Shown piece by piece: positions 14,954-23,353 of a stretch of DNA of 64,000 nt. Both the position numbers and the translations under genes were made by a program. The stretch is from Herbiconiux sp. VKM Ac-1786 (GTDB taxonomy: Bacteria; Actinomycetota; Actinomycetes; Actinomycetales; Microbacteriaceae), in assembly GCF_015350805.1 (NCBI RefSeq), contig NZ_JADKSG010000001.1, forward strand, positions 1,178,001 to 1,242,000, written 5' to 3'. Below the pieces are notes generated by a model, which was given only the letters and a program-made list of their open reading frames with translations, searched no databases and was not told the origin of the DNA. Within the stretch, counting starts at the first letter, position 1. The number at the start of each line of letters is the position of its first letter.

Positions 14954-17900
14954 GTGAGGCTGTTCGAGGCGATCCGACGTCGCAAGGCGACGACGGCATC
15001 GGTCGCCACCATCGCCGCTCTGGCGATCGGCGTGACCACGATGGCGTTCCTCTACGAGGGCATCGAGACGGCCGACGTCGACCTCAACGACGGCGGCGTC
15101 TGGGTCACCAAGCCCACCGGGCTGCTGCTCGGGCACCTCAACCACCCCGCCCAGGTGATCGACGGAGGCCTCCGCACCTCCTCCACCGAGTTCGACGTGC
15201 TGCAGCGCGACGAGACCGTGCTCATGCTCGACACCTCGGGCTCCTCGCTCACCCCGGTCAACCCCGTCACCATGGCGCTCGAGGCGCCGCTCATCCTCCC
15301 CCCCGAGTCATCGGTGTCACTCGGCGGACCGACCCTCACCGTGCTCGACCGCGAGACCGGCGAGCTCTGGGCCGGCCCCTCCTCGAACGCCGCCGGCATG
15401 CAGCTCGACCCCGACGAGCCGCTCGGCGAGCTCGGGGGCGCGGGAGCCGCCGTGGCCGACGCCGCCGGCAACGTGCACGCCCTCTCGACCTCGGCCGGCC
15501 GCCTGCTCGAGTTCGACCGCGACGAGAACGGCGCCCTGCCTGACGAGCCGACCGCCACCGACTTCCCCGAGGTCGAGGAGGGCGCCCGCCTGACCCTCAC
15601 CACCGTGGGCGACCAGGCCGTCGTCTTCGACGCCTCCTCGGGCACCGTGCACCTGCCCGGCGGCCGCGTGGTCGAGCTCCCCGACGCGGAGGGCGCCGTC
15701 GTGCAGCCCACCGGGCCGGCCGCGTCCGACGTGCTGATCGCCACGAAGACCTCCCTCATCCGCCAGCCGCTCGACGGCGGCGAGCCCACCGTGATCCCCG
15801 CCGGGGGCGAACCCGGCACGCCGGCCGCCCCGGTGTTCCTGAACGGATGCGCGTACGCGGCCTGGTCGGGATCGGGGGCGTTCCTCCGCGACTGCTCGGG
15901 CGACTCGAACGACGTCGAGGACGAGATCGACGGCCTGGCGGCGAACGCCGACCTCCGCTTCCGCGTGAACCGCGACGTCGTGGTGCTGAACGACGTGTCG
16001 ACCGGCGTCGTGTTCCTGGTGAACCAGGACATGAAGAAGGTCGACAACTGGGACGACATCGCGCCCCCGCCCGAGCAGAGCGACTCCGACGAGGAGGAGG
16101 ACAGCACCGAGGACGAGCTCCAGGTGCTGCTGCCCGACCGCTCCGAGGAGAACACTCCCCCGACGGCCGAGGACGACGACTTCGGCGTGCGTGCCGGCCG
16201 CACCGTCGTGCTGCCCGTGCTCGACAACGACCTCGACCCCGACGGCGACATGCTCACCGCGAAGATCGAGGGCTCCCAGCCCGGGATCGGCGAAGTGCAG
16301 CGCATCCTGAACGGAGCGGCCCTGCAGGTCGTCGTCTCACCCGACGCCTCCGGCAGCGCGAGCTTCGGCTACACCGTCGACGACGGGCGCGGCGGCTCCG
16401 ACACCGCCACCGTCTCCCTGACGGTGCGCGCGGACGGCGAGAACACCCCGCCGAAGCAGAAGCGGGTCACCGACGTGCTGGTCGAGCTCGGAGCATCCGT
16501 CAGTCACAACGTGCTGCCCGACTTCATCGACCCCGACGGCGACGACCTCTACGTCGTCGGCGCCTCCACGGGCACCGACGACCAGGTGCAGTACCGCCCC
16601 GACGGCCAGATCACCTTCACGAGCATCGACCAGAACACCGGCCCGAAGGAGGTGACGGTCGTGCTCTCCGACGGCCGCACCGAGACCGAGGGCACCGTGC
16701 GCTTCCAGGTGCGCGACCCCGGCAGCCTCGCGCCCGTCACCAACGGCGACACCGTCGTGACGACCGTGGACGAGCGCGTGACCGTGGCGCCGATGGACAA
16801 CGACCTCAGCCCCTCGGGCGCACCGCTGCGCCTGGCGAAGGTGAACGAGACCCCGGGCGCCACCCTGCAGCCCGACTACACCACCGGCACCTTCGACTTC
16901 ACCAGCAGCACCCCCGGCGACTACTACGTGCAGTACCTCGTCTCCGACGGCCCGAAGACCGCCGAGGGCCTGGTGCGCGTCACCGTGCTGCCCGTCACCG
17001 ACAGCACCGACCCGCCGATCGCCGTGCGCGACACGGCGCAGCTGCCGAACGGCGGCACCACCCTCGTCAACGTGCTGGCCAACGACACCGACCCGAACGG
17101 CGGCATCCTCGCCGTGCAGTCGGTGCAGGTGCCGGCCGAGGCGGGCGTCAGCGTCGAGGTGCTCGAGCACGAGATCCTGCGCATCACCGACCGTGGGCTG
17201 ACCGACCCGCTCACCATCACCTACACGGTGTCCAACGGCGCCGCCTCGGCCCGCGGCGAGGTGTTCATCACCCCGATCGCCGCGCCCGACCGCCTGCTGC
17301 CGCCGAACGCCGAGAACGACGACGTCACCGTGCGCGTGAACGACATCGTGACCATCCCGGTGCTCGCCAACGACACGCACCCCAACGGCGACACGCTCAC
17401 CCTCTCGCCCACCCTGATCGACCCGGTCGTCGACCCGGCCGACGGCAGCATCTTCGTGGCCGGCGACACCGTGCGCTTCAAGGCCGGGCCCGAGCCCAAG
17501 ACCGTCTACGCCACCTACGAGGCCGTCGACTCGCAGGGCCAGAAGGACGCCGGCTACATCACCATCCGCATCGTCGGCCCCGACGACGGCACGAACGCGC
17601 CGCCGCGACCGCAGGACGTCACGATCCGGGCGCTGCAGGGCACGACCGTGCGCATCCCGATCCCGCTCGACGCCATCGACCCCGACGGCGACTCGGTCGA
17701 GCTCGTCGGCCAGAGCTCGGCGCCCACCAAGGGCCGCATCACCGAGGTCGGCGAAGCGTGGCTCGTCTACGAGGCGTACCCCGACGCATCCGGAACCGAC
17801 ACCTTCACGTACACCGTGCGCGACCGGCTGGGTGCCTCGGCCACGGCCTCGGTGCTCGTCGGCATCATCCCGGCGAGCGAGTCGAACCAGCCGCCCTACG

Positions 17901-20900
17901 CGGTGAAGGACGCCATCTCGGCCCGCCCCGGCCGCACGGTCGCGGTCGACGTGATGGAGAACGACAACGACCCCGACGGCGACCCGATCGCCATCCGCTC
18001 CGAGGGCCTCACGGTGCCCGACGGCGTGACCGCCTCGGTCGACGGCGGGCGCGTGCTCGTCACCGCTCCGAGCGAGGCCGGCGACTACACGCTGCAGTAC
18101 ACGATCGTCGACCGCTGGGGTGCGGCGGCGACCGGCACGCTGCTCATGCAGGTGAGTCCGGATGCGCCGCTCGCCTCCCCCATCGCCCGCGACGATCAGG
18201 TGCCCGTCGCCGACATGCTCGACCGCGAGACCGTCGACGTGAACGTGCGCGAGAACGACGACGACCCCGACGGCACCATCGACGGCCTGACCGTCACGAG
18301 CTCCGACCCGGCGGCGACCCCGCTCTCGAACGGCAACCTGCAGATCACGCTGCTGCCGACCTCGCAGATCATCACCTACACGGTCACCGACCAGGACGGC
18401 CTGACCGCCTCGGCCTTCGTGAACGTGCCGGGAAGCGACACGCTGCCGCCCGTGCTGCGGCCGGGCATCGAGCCGCTCGTGGTGAACGACGGCCAGACCG
18501 TCGATGTCGAGCTCGCCGACTACGTGCTGGTCGGCGAGGGCAAGTCGGTGCGGATCACCGAGGCCGACACCGTGCGGGCCGCGAACTCGAACGGCGACGA
18601 GCTGCTGGCCGACGAGGACACCCTGCGCTACACGCCCAAGCCGCGCTACGACGGGCCCGACGCGCTGAGCTTCGAGGTCACCGACGGCACGGGCCCCGAC
18701 GACCCGGACGGCCGCACGGCGACCCTCGTCATCCCCATCACCGTCGTCTCGGACTACAACACCCCGCCCACCTTCAAGGGCGCCGAGCTCACGGTCGCGG
18801 CGGGCGAGGACGAGCAGTCGATCGACCTCCGCGGCGCCGCCGAGGACCCGGACGAGGGCGACCTCGAGGCCCTGACCTTCGCGATCGTCGGCCAGGCGCC
18901 CGCCGGCGTCTCGGTGCGCCTCGACGGCTCGACCCTGGTGGCCCGGGCCGATGCCGACGCCCCGCTGAACGCCTCCACCCTCGACGTCGAGGTCTCCGAC
19001 GGGGAGAACCCCGCCGTGCGCGGAGCCGTGCAGATCTCGGTGCTCGCCACCACCCGCACGCCCCCGTCGGCGACCGACGACATCGTGCCGCAGGCCAACC
19101 AGGGCCAGACGGTCTCGGTGCCCGTGCTGGCGAACGACTTCAACCCGTTCCCCGACACCCCGCTGACGATCACCGAGGTCGCCATCGAGACCGGCACCGG
19201 CAACGCCGACTTCTCGGGCTCGGACGTCTCGGTCACTCCGGCGGCCGACTTCGTCGGCACGATGGTCGTGCGCTACGGCATCATCGACGCCACGGGCGAC
19301 CCGTCCCGGCGGGCCGACGGGCGCATCCAGCTCACCGTTCAGGGCCGACCCGACGCCCCCGCGACGCCGACGGTCACGAGCATCCAGGACCGCACCGTCG
19401 TGCTGAACTGGGCCTCGCCGGTGAACAACGGCGCCGAGATCACGAGCTACACCGTGACGAGCCCCCAGGGCTACACGAAGACCTGCGCGTCGACCACGTG
19501 CACGCTCGACGGCCTCACCAACGACGTCGAGTACACCTTCACCGTCACGGCGACGAACTCGGTGGGCACCTCCGACCCGTCGCCCTCCTCGGCCGTGGCC
19601 CGACCGGATGCGCGTCCCGACCAGCCCCAGCCGCCGACCCTGAAGTTCGGCGACAAGAGCCTCGAGGTGAACTGGGTGACGCCCCCGACCCCCGGCTCGG
19701 CGGTGCAGTCGTTCAACCTCGAGATCTCGCCCGCCCCGGCGCGCGGAGCCCCCTCGCGCTACGGCGTGACGGGCAACTCGATCGTCTGGGAGGGCCTCGA
19801 GAACGGCACGGCCTACCAGGTGCGGGTGCAGGCCGTGAACAAGGCCCCCGAGCCCTCGGACTTCAGCGCTTTCTCGGCGACCGAGATCCCGGCCGGCAAG
19901 CCGGAGGCCCCCGGACAGCCGAGCACGACCCGGCTCGACCCGGTCGGCGATCAGTCGCAGATGCGGGTGGCCTGGAGCAAGCCCTCGGGCAACGGCGACG
20001 ACAACCTCAAGTACACGCTGACGATCCTCCGCGGCGGCAGCCCGGTCGACAGCCTGCCCGGGCTCACGGCCACCGAGCAGACCGTGCGGCTCGACACCTC
20101 GGAGAGCGACTACACCTTCTCGGTGACCGCCACCAACAAGGCGGGCGAGGGCGCGCCCTCGGCGGCCTCGGCACCGCGTCGGAGCTTCACCCCGCCGGGA
20201 GCGGCCGGGCCGGCGACGATCACCTCGGAGGGCGACGGCAGCGTCACCTTCGACCGCGGCGCCAGCGCCTCGGGCAACGGCGCCTCCCAGGGCGAGCTGA
20301 TCTACCAGTACAGCGTCAACGGCGGCGGCTGGACCCCGATCCCCGGGAACGCCCAGGCCTACCAGGTCGCCGGGCTGCAGAACGGCACGAGCTACACGGT
20401 GCGGGTGCGGGCGACGACCCCGCTCGACGGGACGAATTACGAGGGCCCGGCGAGCGGCGAGTCGAACGCCGGAGTGCCGTTCGGCCCGCTCGCGCAGCCC
20501 GCGGTGTCGGCGAACGGCAACGCGAAGTCGGTGACGCTCTCCTGGAACGCCCCGGCGGGCAACGGGCGCCCCATCACGTCGATGGAGGTCTACATCGACG
20601 GGAACCTCAACTCCAACGCCGGCAACGGAACGGTGACCGTCGGAGACGCCTACAGCGAGAAGCACTCCATCCGCGTCGTGGTGAAGGACTCGGCCGGTCA
20701 GACCTCCGAGAACTCGACGAGCGCCTCGAGCGGTGACGCTCCCCCCAAGGGCGCCTTCCTGTCGTCGTGGCGGAGCTGTGACGGCGAGGGCCTGACCAAC
20801 GGGCCGCCCTGTGTGCGCATGAAGATCACGGTCGAGAACTTCCTCGGCCAGGGCAGCGTGACCTGCACCTGGAACAGCCGCACCGACGGCGACCTCACCA

Positions 20901-21037
20901 CGACCATCCCGGTCGACGGCAACGGCAACGGTTCGAAGAACCTCAGCTGGTACACCCAGGACACCGGGGCGTACTCGATGGAGAACCAGGCGTCGAACAT
21001 GAGCTGCGAAGGCACACCGGTGAAGGTCAGACGCTGA
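14954..21037 (+). CDS. Giant membrane-anchored Ig/fibronectin-III repeat protein
   Basis: 2027 residues. A short basic cytoplasmic tail (RLFEAIRRRK) and one membrane helix (about 17-36) are followed by an outside region of propeller-like sequence (about 40-370), an acidic linker with SDSDEEEDSTEDE (about 375-400), about eleven tandem cadherin/Big_9-like Ig repeats (about 400-1460) marked by NDxDPDGD calcium-site-like motifs, about five fibronectin III repeats (about 1461-1935) and a Cys-containing C-terminal domain (about 1940-2027). There is no LPXTG or other sorting signal. GTG 14954 is chosen for GGAG six bases upstream. It heads the cluster with MoxR, DUF58, FHA, kinase and EccC-like genes and probably forms the wall-spanning part. 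Exact role unknown. Confidence 0.85.
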   Translation: MRLFEAIRRRKATTASVATIAALAIGVTTMAFLYEGIETADVDLNDGGVWVTKPTGLLLGHLNHPAQVIDGGLRTSSTEFDVLQRDETVLMLDTSGSSLTPVNPVTMALEAPLILPPESSVSLGGPTLTVLDRETGELWAGPSSNAAGMQLDPDEPLGELGGAGAAVADAAGNVHALSTSAGRLLEFDRDENGALPDEPTATDFPEVEEGARLTLTTVGDQAVVFDASSGTVHLPGGRVVELPDAEGAVVQPTGPAASDVLIATKTSLIRQPLDGGEPTVIPAGGEPGTPAAPVFLNGCAYAAWSGSGAFLRDCSGDSNDVEDEIDGLAANADLRFRVNRDVVVLNDVSTGVVFLVNQDMKKVDNWDDIAPPPEQSDSDEEEDSTEDELQVLLPDRSEENTPPTAEDDDFGVRAGRTVVLPVLDNDLDPDGDMLTAKIEGSQPGIGEVQRILNGAALQVVVSPDASGSASFGYTVDDGRGGSDTATVSLTVRADGENTPPKQKRVTDVLVELGASVSHNVLPDFIDPDGDDLYVVGASTGTDDQVQYRPDGQITFTSIDQNTGPKEVTVVLSDGRTETEGTVRFQVRDPGSLAPVTNGDTVVTTVDERVTVAPMDNDLSPSGAPLRLAKVNETPGATLQPDYTTGTFDFTSSTPGDYYVQYLVSDGPKTAEGLVRVTVLPVTDSTDPPIAVRDTAQLPNGGTTLVNVLANDTDPNGGILAVQSVQVPAEAGVSVEVLEHEILRITDRGLTDPLTITYTVSNGAASARGEVFITPIAAPDRLLPPNAENDDVTVRVNDIVTIPVLANDTHPNGDTLTLSPTLIDPVVDPADGSIFVAGDTVRFKAGPEPKTVYATYEAVDSQGQKDAGYITIRIVGPDDGTNAPPRPQDVTIRALQGTTVRIPIPLDAIDPDGDSVELVGQSSAPTKGRITEVGEAWLVYEAYPDASGTDTFTYTVRDRLGASATASVLVGIIPASESNQPPYAVKDAISARPGRTVAVDVMENDNDPDGDPIAIRSEGLTVPDGVTASVDGGRVLVTAPSEAGDYTLQYTIVDRWGAAATGTLLMQVSPDAPLASPIARDDQVPVADMLDRETVDVNVRENDDDPDGTIDGLTVTSSDPAATPLSNGNLQITLLPTSQIITYTVTDQDGLTASAFVNVPGSDTLPPVLRPGIEPLVVNDGQTVDVELADYVLVGEGKSVRITEADTVRAANSNGDELLADEDTLRYTPKPRYDGPDALSFEVTDGTGPDDPDGRTATLVIPITVVSDYNTPPTFKGAELTVAAGEDEQSIDLRGAAEDPDEGDLEALTFAIVGQAPAGVSVRLDGSTLVARADADAPLNASTLDVEVSDGENPAVRGAVQISVLATTRTPPSATDDIVPQANQGQTVSVPVLANDFNPFPDTPLTITEVAIETGTGNADFSGSDVSVTPAADFVGTMVVRYGIIDATGDPSRRADGRIQLTVQGRPDAPATPTVTSIQDRTVVLNWASPVNNGAEITSYTVTSPQGYTKTCASTTCTLDGLTNDVEYTFTVTATNSVGTSDPSPSSAVARPDARPDQPQPPTLKFGDKSLEVNWVTPPTPGSAVQSFNLEISPAPARGAPSRYGVTGNSIVWEGLENGTAYQVRVQAVNKAPEPSDFSAFSATEIPAGKPEAPGQPSTTRLDPVGDQSQMRVAWSKPSGNGDDNLKYTLTILRGGSPVDSLPGLTATEQTVRLDTSESDYTFSVTATNKAGEGAPSAASAPRRSFTPPGAAGPATITSEGDGSVTFDRGASASGNGASQGELIYQYSVNGGGWTPIPGNAQAYQVAGLQNGTSYTVRVRATTPLDGTNYEGPASGESNAGVPFGPLAQPAVSANGNAKSVTLSWNAPAGNGRPITSMEVYIDGNLNSNAGNGTVTVGDAYSEKHSIRVVVKDSAGQTSENSTSASSGDAPPKGAFLSSWRSCDGEGLTNGPPCVRMKITVENFLGQGSVTCTWNSRTDGDLTTTIPVDGNGNGSKNLSWYTQDTGAYSMENQASNMSCEGTPVKVRR

Positions 21038-21083
21038 CCCCGCCTCACACCTCCCCGATCCACCCGACAAGACGAGGAACGCG

Positions 21084-22058
21084 ATGACGATGACCCCCGA
21101 GCAGGCGACGTGGTTCGCCGGCACCTTCGACCGGCTGACCCAGAACGTGGGGCTGGCCGTGCTGGGCAAGGACCACGTGGTGCGCCTGACCCTGATGGCG
21201 ATGATCGCCGAGGGCCACGTGCTGCTCGAGGACGCCCCCGGCACGGGCAAGACCAGCCTCGCGAAGGCGATCGCGGCGACCGTGCAGGGCACGAGCCAGC
21301 GCATCCAGTTCACGCCCGACCTGCTGCCCTCCGACGTCACCGGCGTGACGATCTACGACCAGGACACGCGCAAGTTCGACTTCCACAAGGGACCGATCTT
21401 CGCCTCGATCGTGCTCGCCGACGAGATCAACCGCGCCAGCCCGAAGACGCAGTCGGCGCTGCTAGAGGTGATGGAGGAGTCGCGGGTCTCCGTCGACGGC
21501 GTCGCCCACGAGGTCGGCCGCCCCTTCCTCGTGATCGCGACCCAGAACCCGATCGAGCAGGCCGGCACCTACCGGCTGCCCGAGGCGCAGCTCGACCGCT
21601 TCCTGATCAAGACGTCGATCGGCTACCCCGACCTCGCGTCGGCCGAGCAGATCCTCGCCGGCTCGGCGAACCGCAACCCCTCCTCGGGCCTGTCGCCCGT
21701 GATCACCACCTCCGCGGTCGCCGACATGGCCGACCTCGCCGCGACGGTGCACGTCGACCCGGCCATCCTGCGCTACACGGCGCAGCTCGCCGAGGAGACC
21801 CGCAACGCCCCCGAGTCGCGCCTCGGCGTCTCGGTGCGCGGCGCGATGGCGCTGATCCGCGCCTCGAAGGTCTGGGCCGCCTCGCAGGGCCGGCACTTCG
21901 TGCTGCCCGACGACATCAAGGAGCTCGCGGGGCCGGTCTGGACCCACCGCTTCGTGCTCGACGCCGAGGCCGAGTTCTCGGGGGCGTCGGCCGAGGGCGT
22001 GCTCGCCCGCGTGCTGGCCGACGTCGCCGCACCGCAGTCGAGGCAACCCGCTGCATGA
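21084..22058 (+). CDS. MoxR-family AAA+ ATPase
   Basis: 324 residues. Walker A EDAPGTGKTS (about 50-59), Walker B IVLADEINRASP and sensor ATQNPIEQAGTYRLPEAQLDRF are all intact, as in MoxR chaperone-like ATPases. Members usually partner with DUF58/VWA proteins and mature or assemble protein complexes in the cytoplasm at the membrane. ATG 21084 has GAGGAA upstream. It lies 46 bp after the giant Ig-protein gene and its stop overlaps the ATG of the DUF58 gene by four bases, so a MoxR-DUF58 pair is made together. Confidence 0.95.
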   Translation: MTMTPEQATWFAGTFDRLTQNVGLAVLGKDHVVRLTLMAMIAEGHVLLEDAPGTGKTSLAKAIAATVQGTSQRIQFTPDLLPSDVTGVTIYDQDTRKFDFHKGPIFASIVLADEINRASPKTQSALLEVMEESRVSVDGVAHEVGRPFLVIATQNPIEQAGTYRLPEAQLDRFLIKTSIGYPDLASAEQILAGSANRNPSSGLSPVITTSAVADMADLAATVHVDPAILRYTAQLAEETRNAPESRLGVSVRGAMALIRASKVWAASQGRHFVLPDDIKELAGPVWTHRFVLDAEAEFSGASAEGVLARVLADVAAPQSRQPAA

Positions 22059-23353
22059 GCCGGGTGGGGGAGGGAGCGCGCGCGATCCGCGGATCGGCAC
22101 CCGCGCGCTGGGTGACGCAGACGGGCTGGCCCGCGGTGTCGACGACGGCCCGGCGCGCCGGTTCCGCGATCGCGCCCGCGGTCGGCCCGGTGCTCGGCAC
22201 CGTGTCGGGCTTCGGCTGGGCGGTGCTCGGGGTGACGATCGTCGCGATCGTCGCCGGCGCCGCGCTCGGCTGGCGGGAGCTGCTGGTGATCGGCTTCGTG
22301 CTGCTCGCCGCGCTGCTGATCGCGATCGGCTTCGCGGTGGGCCGCTCGGCCTACGCCGTGCGGCTCGACCTCGCCCTCACCCGCGTGGTGGTGGGTGAGC
22401 GGGCCGTCGGCCGGCTCGCCGTCTCGAACACCTCCGCGCGCACCCTCCTGCCCGCCCGCATCGAGCTGCCCGTCGGCTCGGCGTTCGCCTCCTTCCAGCT
22501 GCCGCGCCTCGCGCCCGAGGCCGAGCACGACGAGCTGTTCGGCATCCCCACCGGGCGGCGCGCGGTGATCGTGGTCGGCCCCGTGCGCTCGGTTCGCGGC
22601 GACCCGCTGGGCCTGCTGCGGCGCGAGCTGCGGTGGACCGACCCGGTCGATCTGTTCGTGCATCCGCGAACCGTCTCGCTCGGCGGCTCGTCGTCGGGCT
22701 TCCTGCGCGACCTCGAGGGCGTCGAGAGCCGCGTGCTGTCGGAGAACGACGTCTCGTTCCACGCGCTGCGCGAGTACGTGCCCGGTGACGACCGCCGGTA
22801 CATCCACTGGAAGACCTCCGCTCGCACCGGCAAGCTGATGGTGCGCCAGTTCGAGGAGACCCGCCGCTCCCACCTCGCCATCGCGCTCTCGACGAACCGT
22901 GCCGACTACGCCGACGGCGAGGCCGGAGACGAGGAGTTCGAGCTCGCGGTCTCGGTCTGCGGCTCGCTCGCCGTGCAGGCCCTGATGGAGGAGCGCGAGA
23001 TCACCGTGCTCACGCCTTCGAGCAACCTGCACGTCGAGACCGGCCGGCGCCTGCTCGACGAGCTCTCGGCCGTGGAGCAGAGCGAGACGAGCCGGGAGAC
23101 CGTCGTGCAGCTCGCCAAGACCACGGGCACCGCGGTGCCGCAGGCGTCGGTGGCGTTCCTGCTCTTCGGCAGCGGCGTGACGCCCACCCAGATCCAGGCG
23201 TCGTCGATGCACATCCCCCTCGGCGTGCGGGTGATCGCGATCGCCTCGCGACCCGGCGAGCGGATGTCGCTGCGCACCCTCGGCGACATCACCCTGCTGA
23301 CCGTCGGAGACCTGACCGACCTGCCCCGCGCACTCCGGAGGGCCAACAGCTGA
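22055..23353 (+). CDS. DUF58-domain membrane protein
   Basis: 432 residues. Two close membrane helices (about 48-95, GFGWAVLGVTIVAIVAG and LLVIGFVLLAALLIAIGF) precede an Ig-like beta region and the DUF58 core YVPGDDRRYIHWKTSARTGK (about 242-262), followed by a VWA-like fold. DUF58 proteins accompany MoxR ATPases and transglutaminase-like proteins in many bacteria. The start overlaps the moxR stop (ATGA) and the stop overlaps the next ATG (TGATG). The molecular role is not established for this family. Confidence 0.92.
   Translation: MSRVGEGARAIRGSAPARWVTQTGWPAVSTTARRAGSAIAPAVGPVLGTVSGFGWAVLGVTIVAIVAGAALGWRELLVIGFVLLAALLIAIGFAVGRSAYAVRLDLALTRVVVGERAVGRLAVSNTSARTLLPARIELPVGSAFASFQLPRLAPEAEHDELFGIPTGRRAVIVVGPVRSVRGDPLGLLRRELRWTDPVDLFVHPRTVSLGGSSSGFLRDLEGVESRVLSENDVSFHALREYVPGDDRRYIHWKTSARTGKLMVRQFEETRRSHLAIALSTNRADYADGEAGDEEFELAVSVCGSLAVQALMEEREITVLTPSSNLHVETGRRLLDELSAVEQSETSRETVVQLAKTTGTAVPQASVAFLLFGSGVTPTQIQASSMHIPLGVRVIAIASRPGERMSLRTLGDITLLTVGDLTDLPRALRRANS

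Noticed and set aside
15847-21340. Very long open frames on both strands over the Ig/Fn3 gene (1629 and 1667 codons)
   Set aside because: Their composition is Arg/Gly/Ala/His-rich with no domain pattern, while the true frame shows continuous Ig and Fn3 repeats. They are by-products of high G+C.
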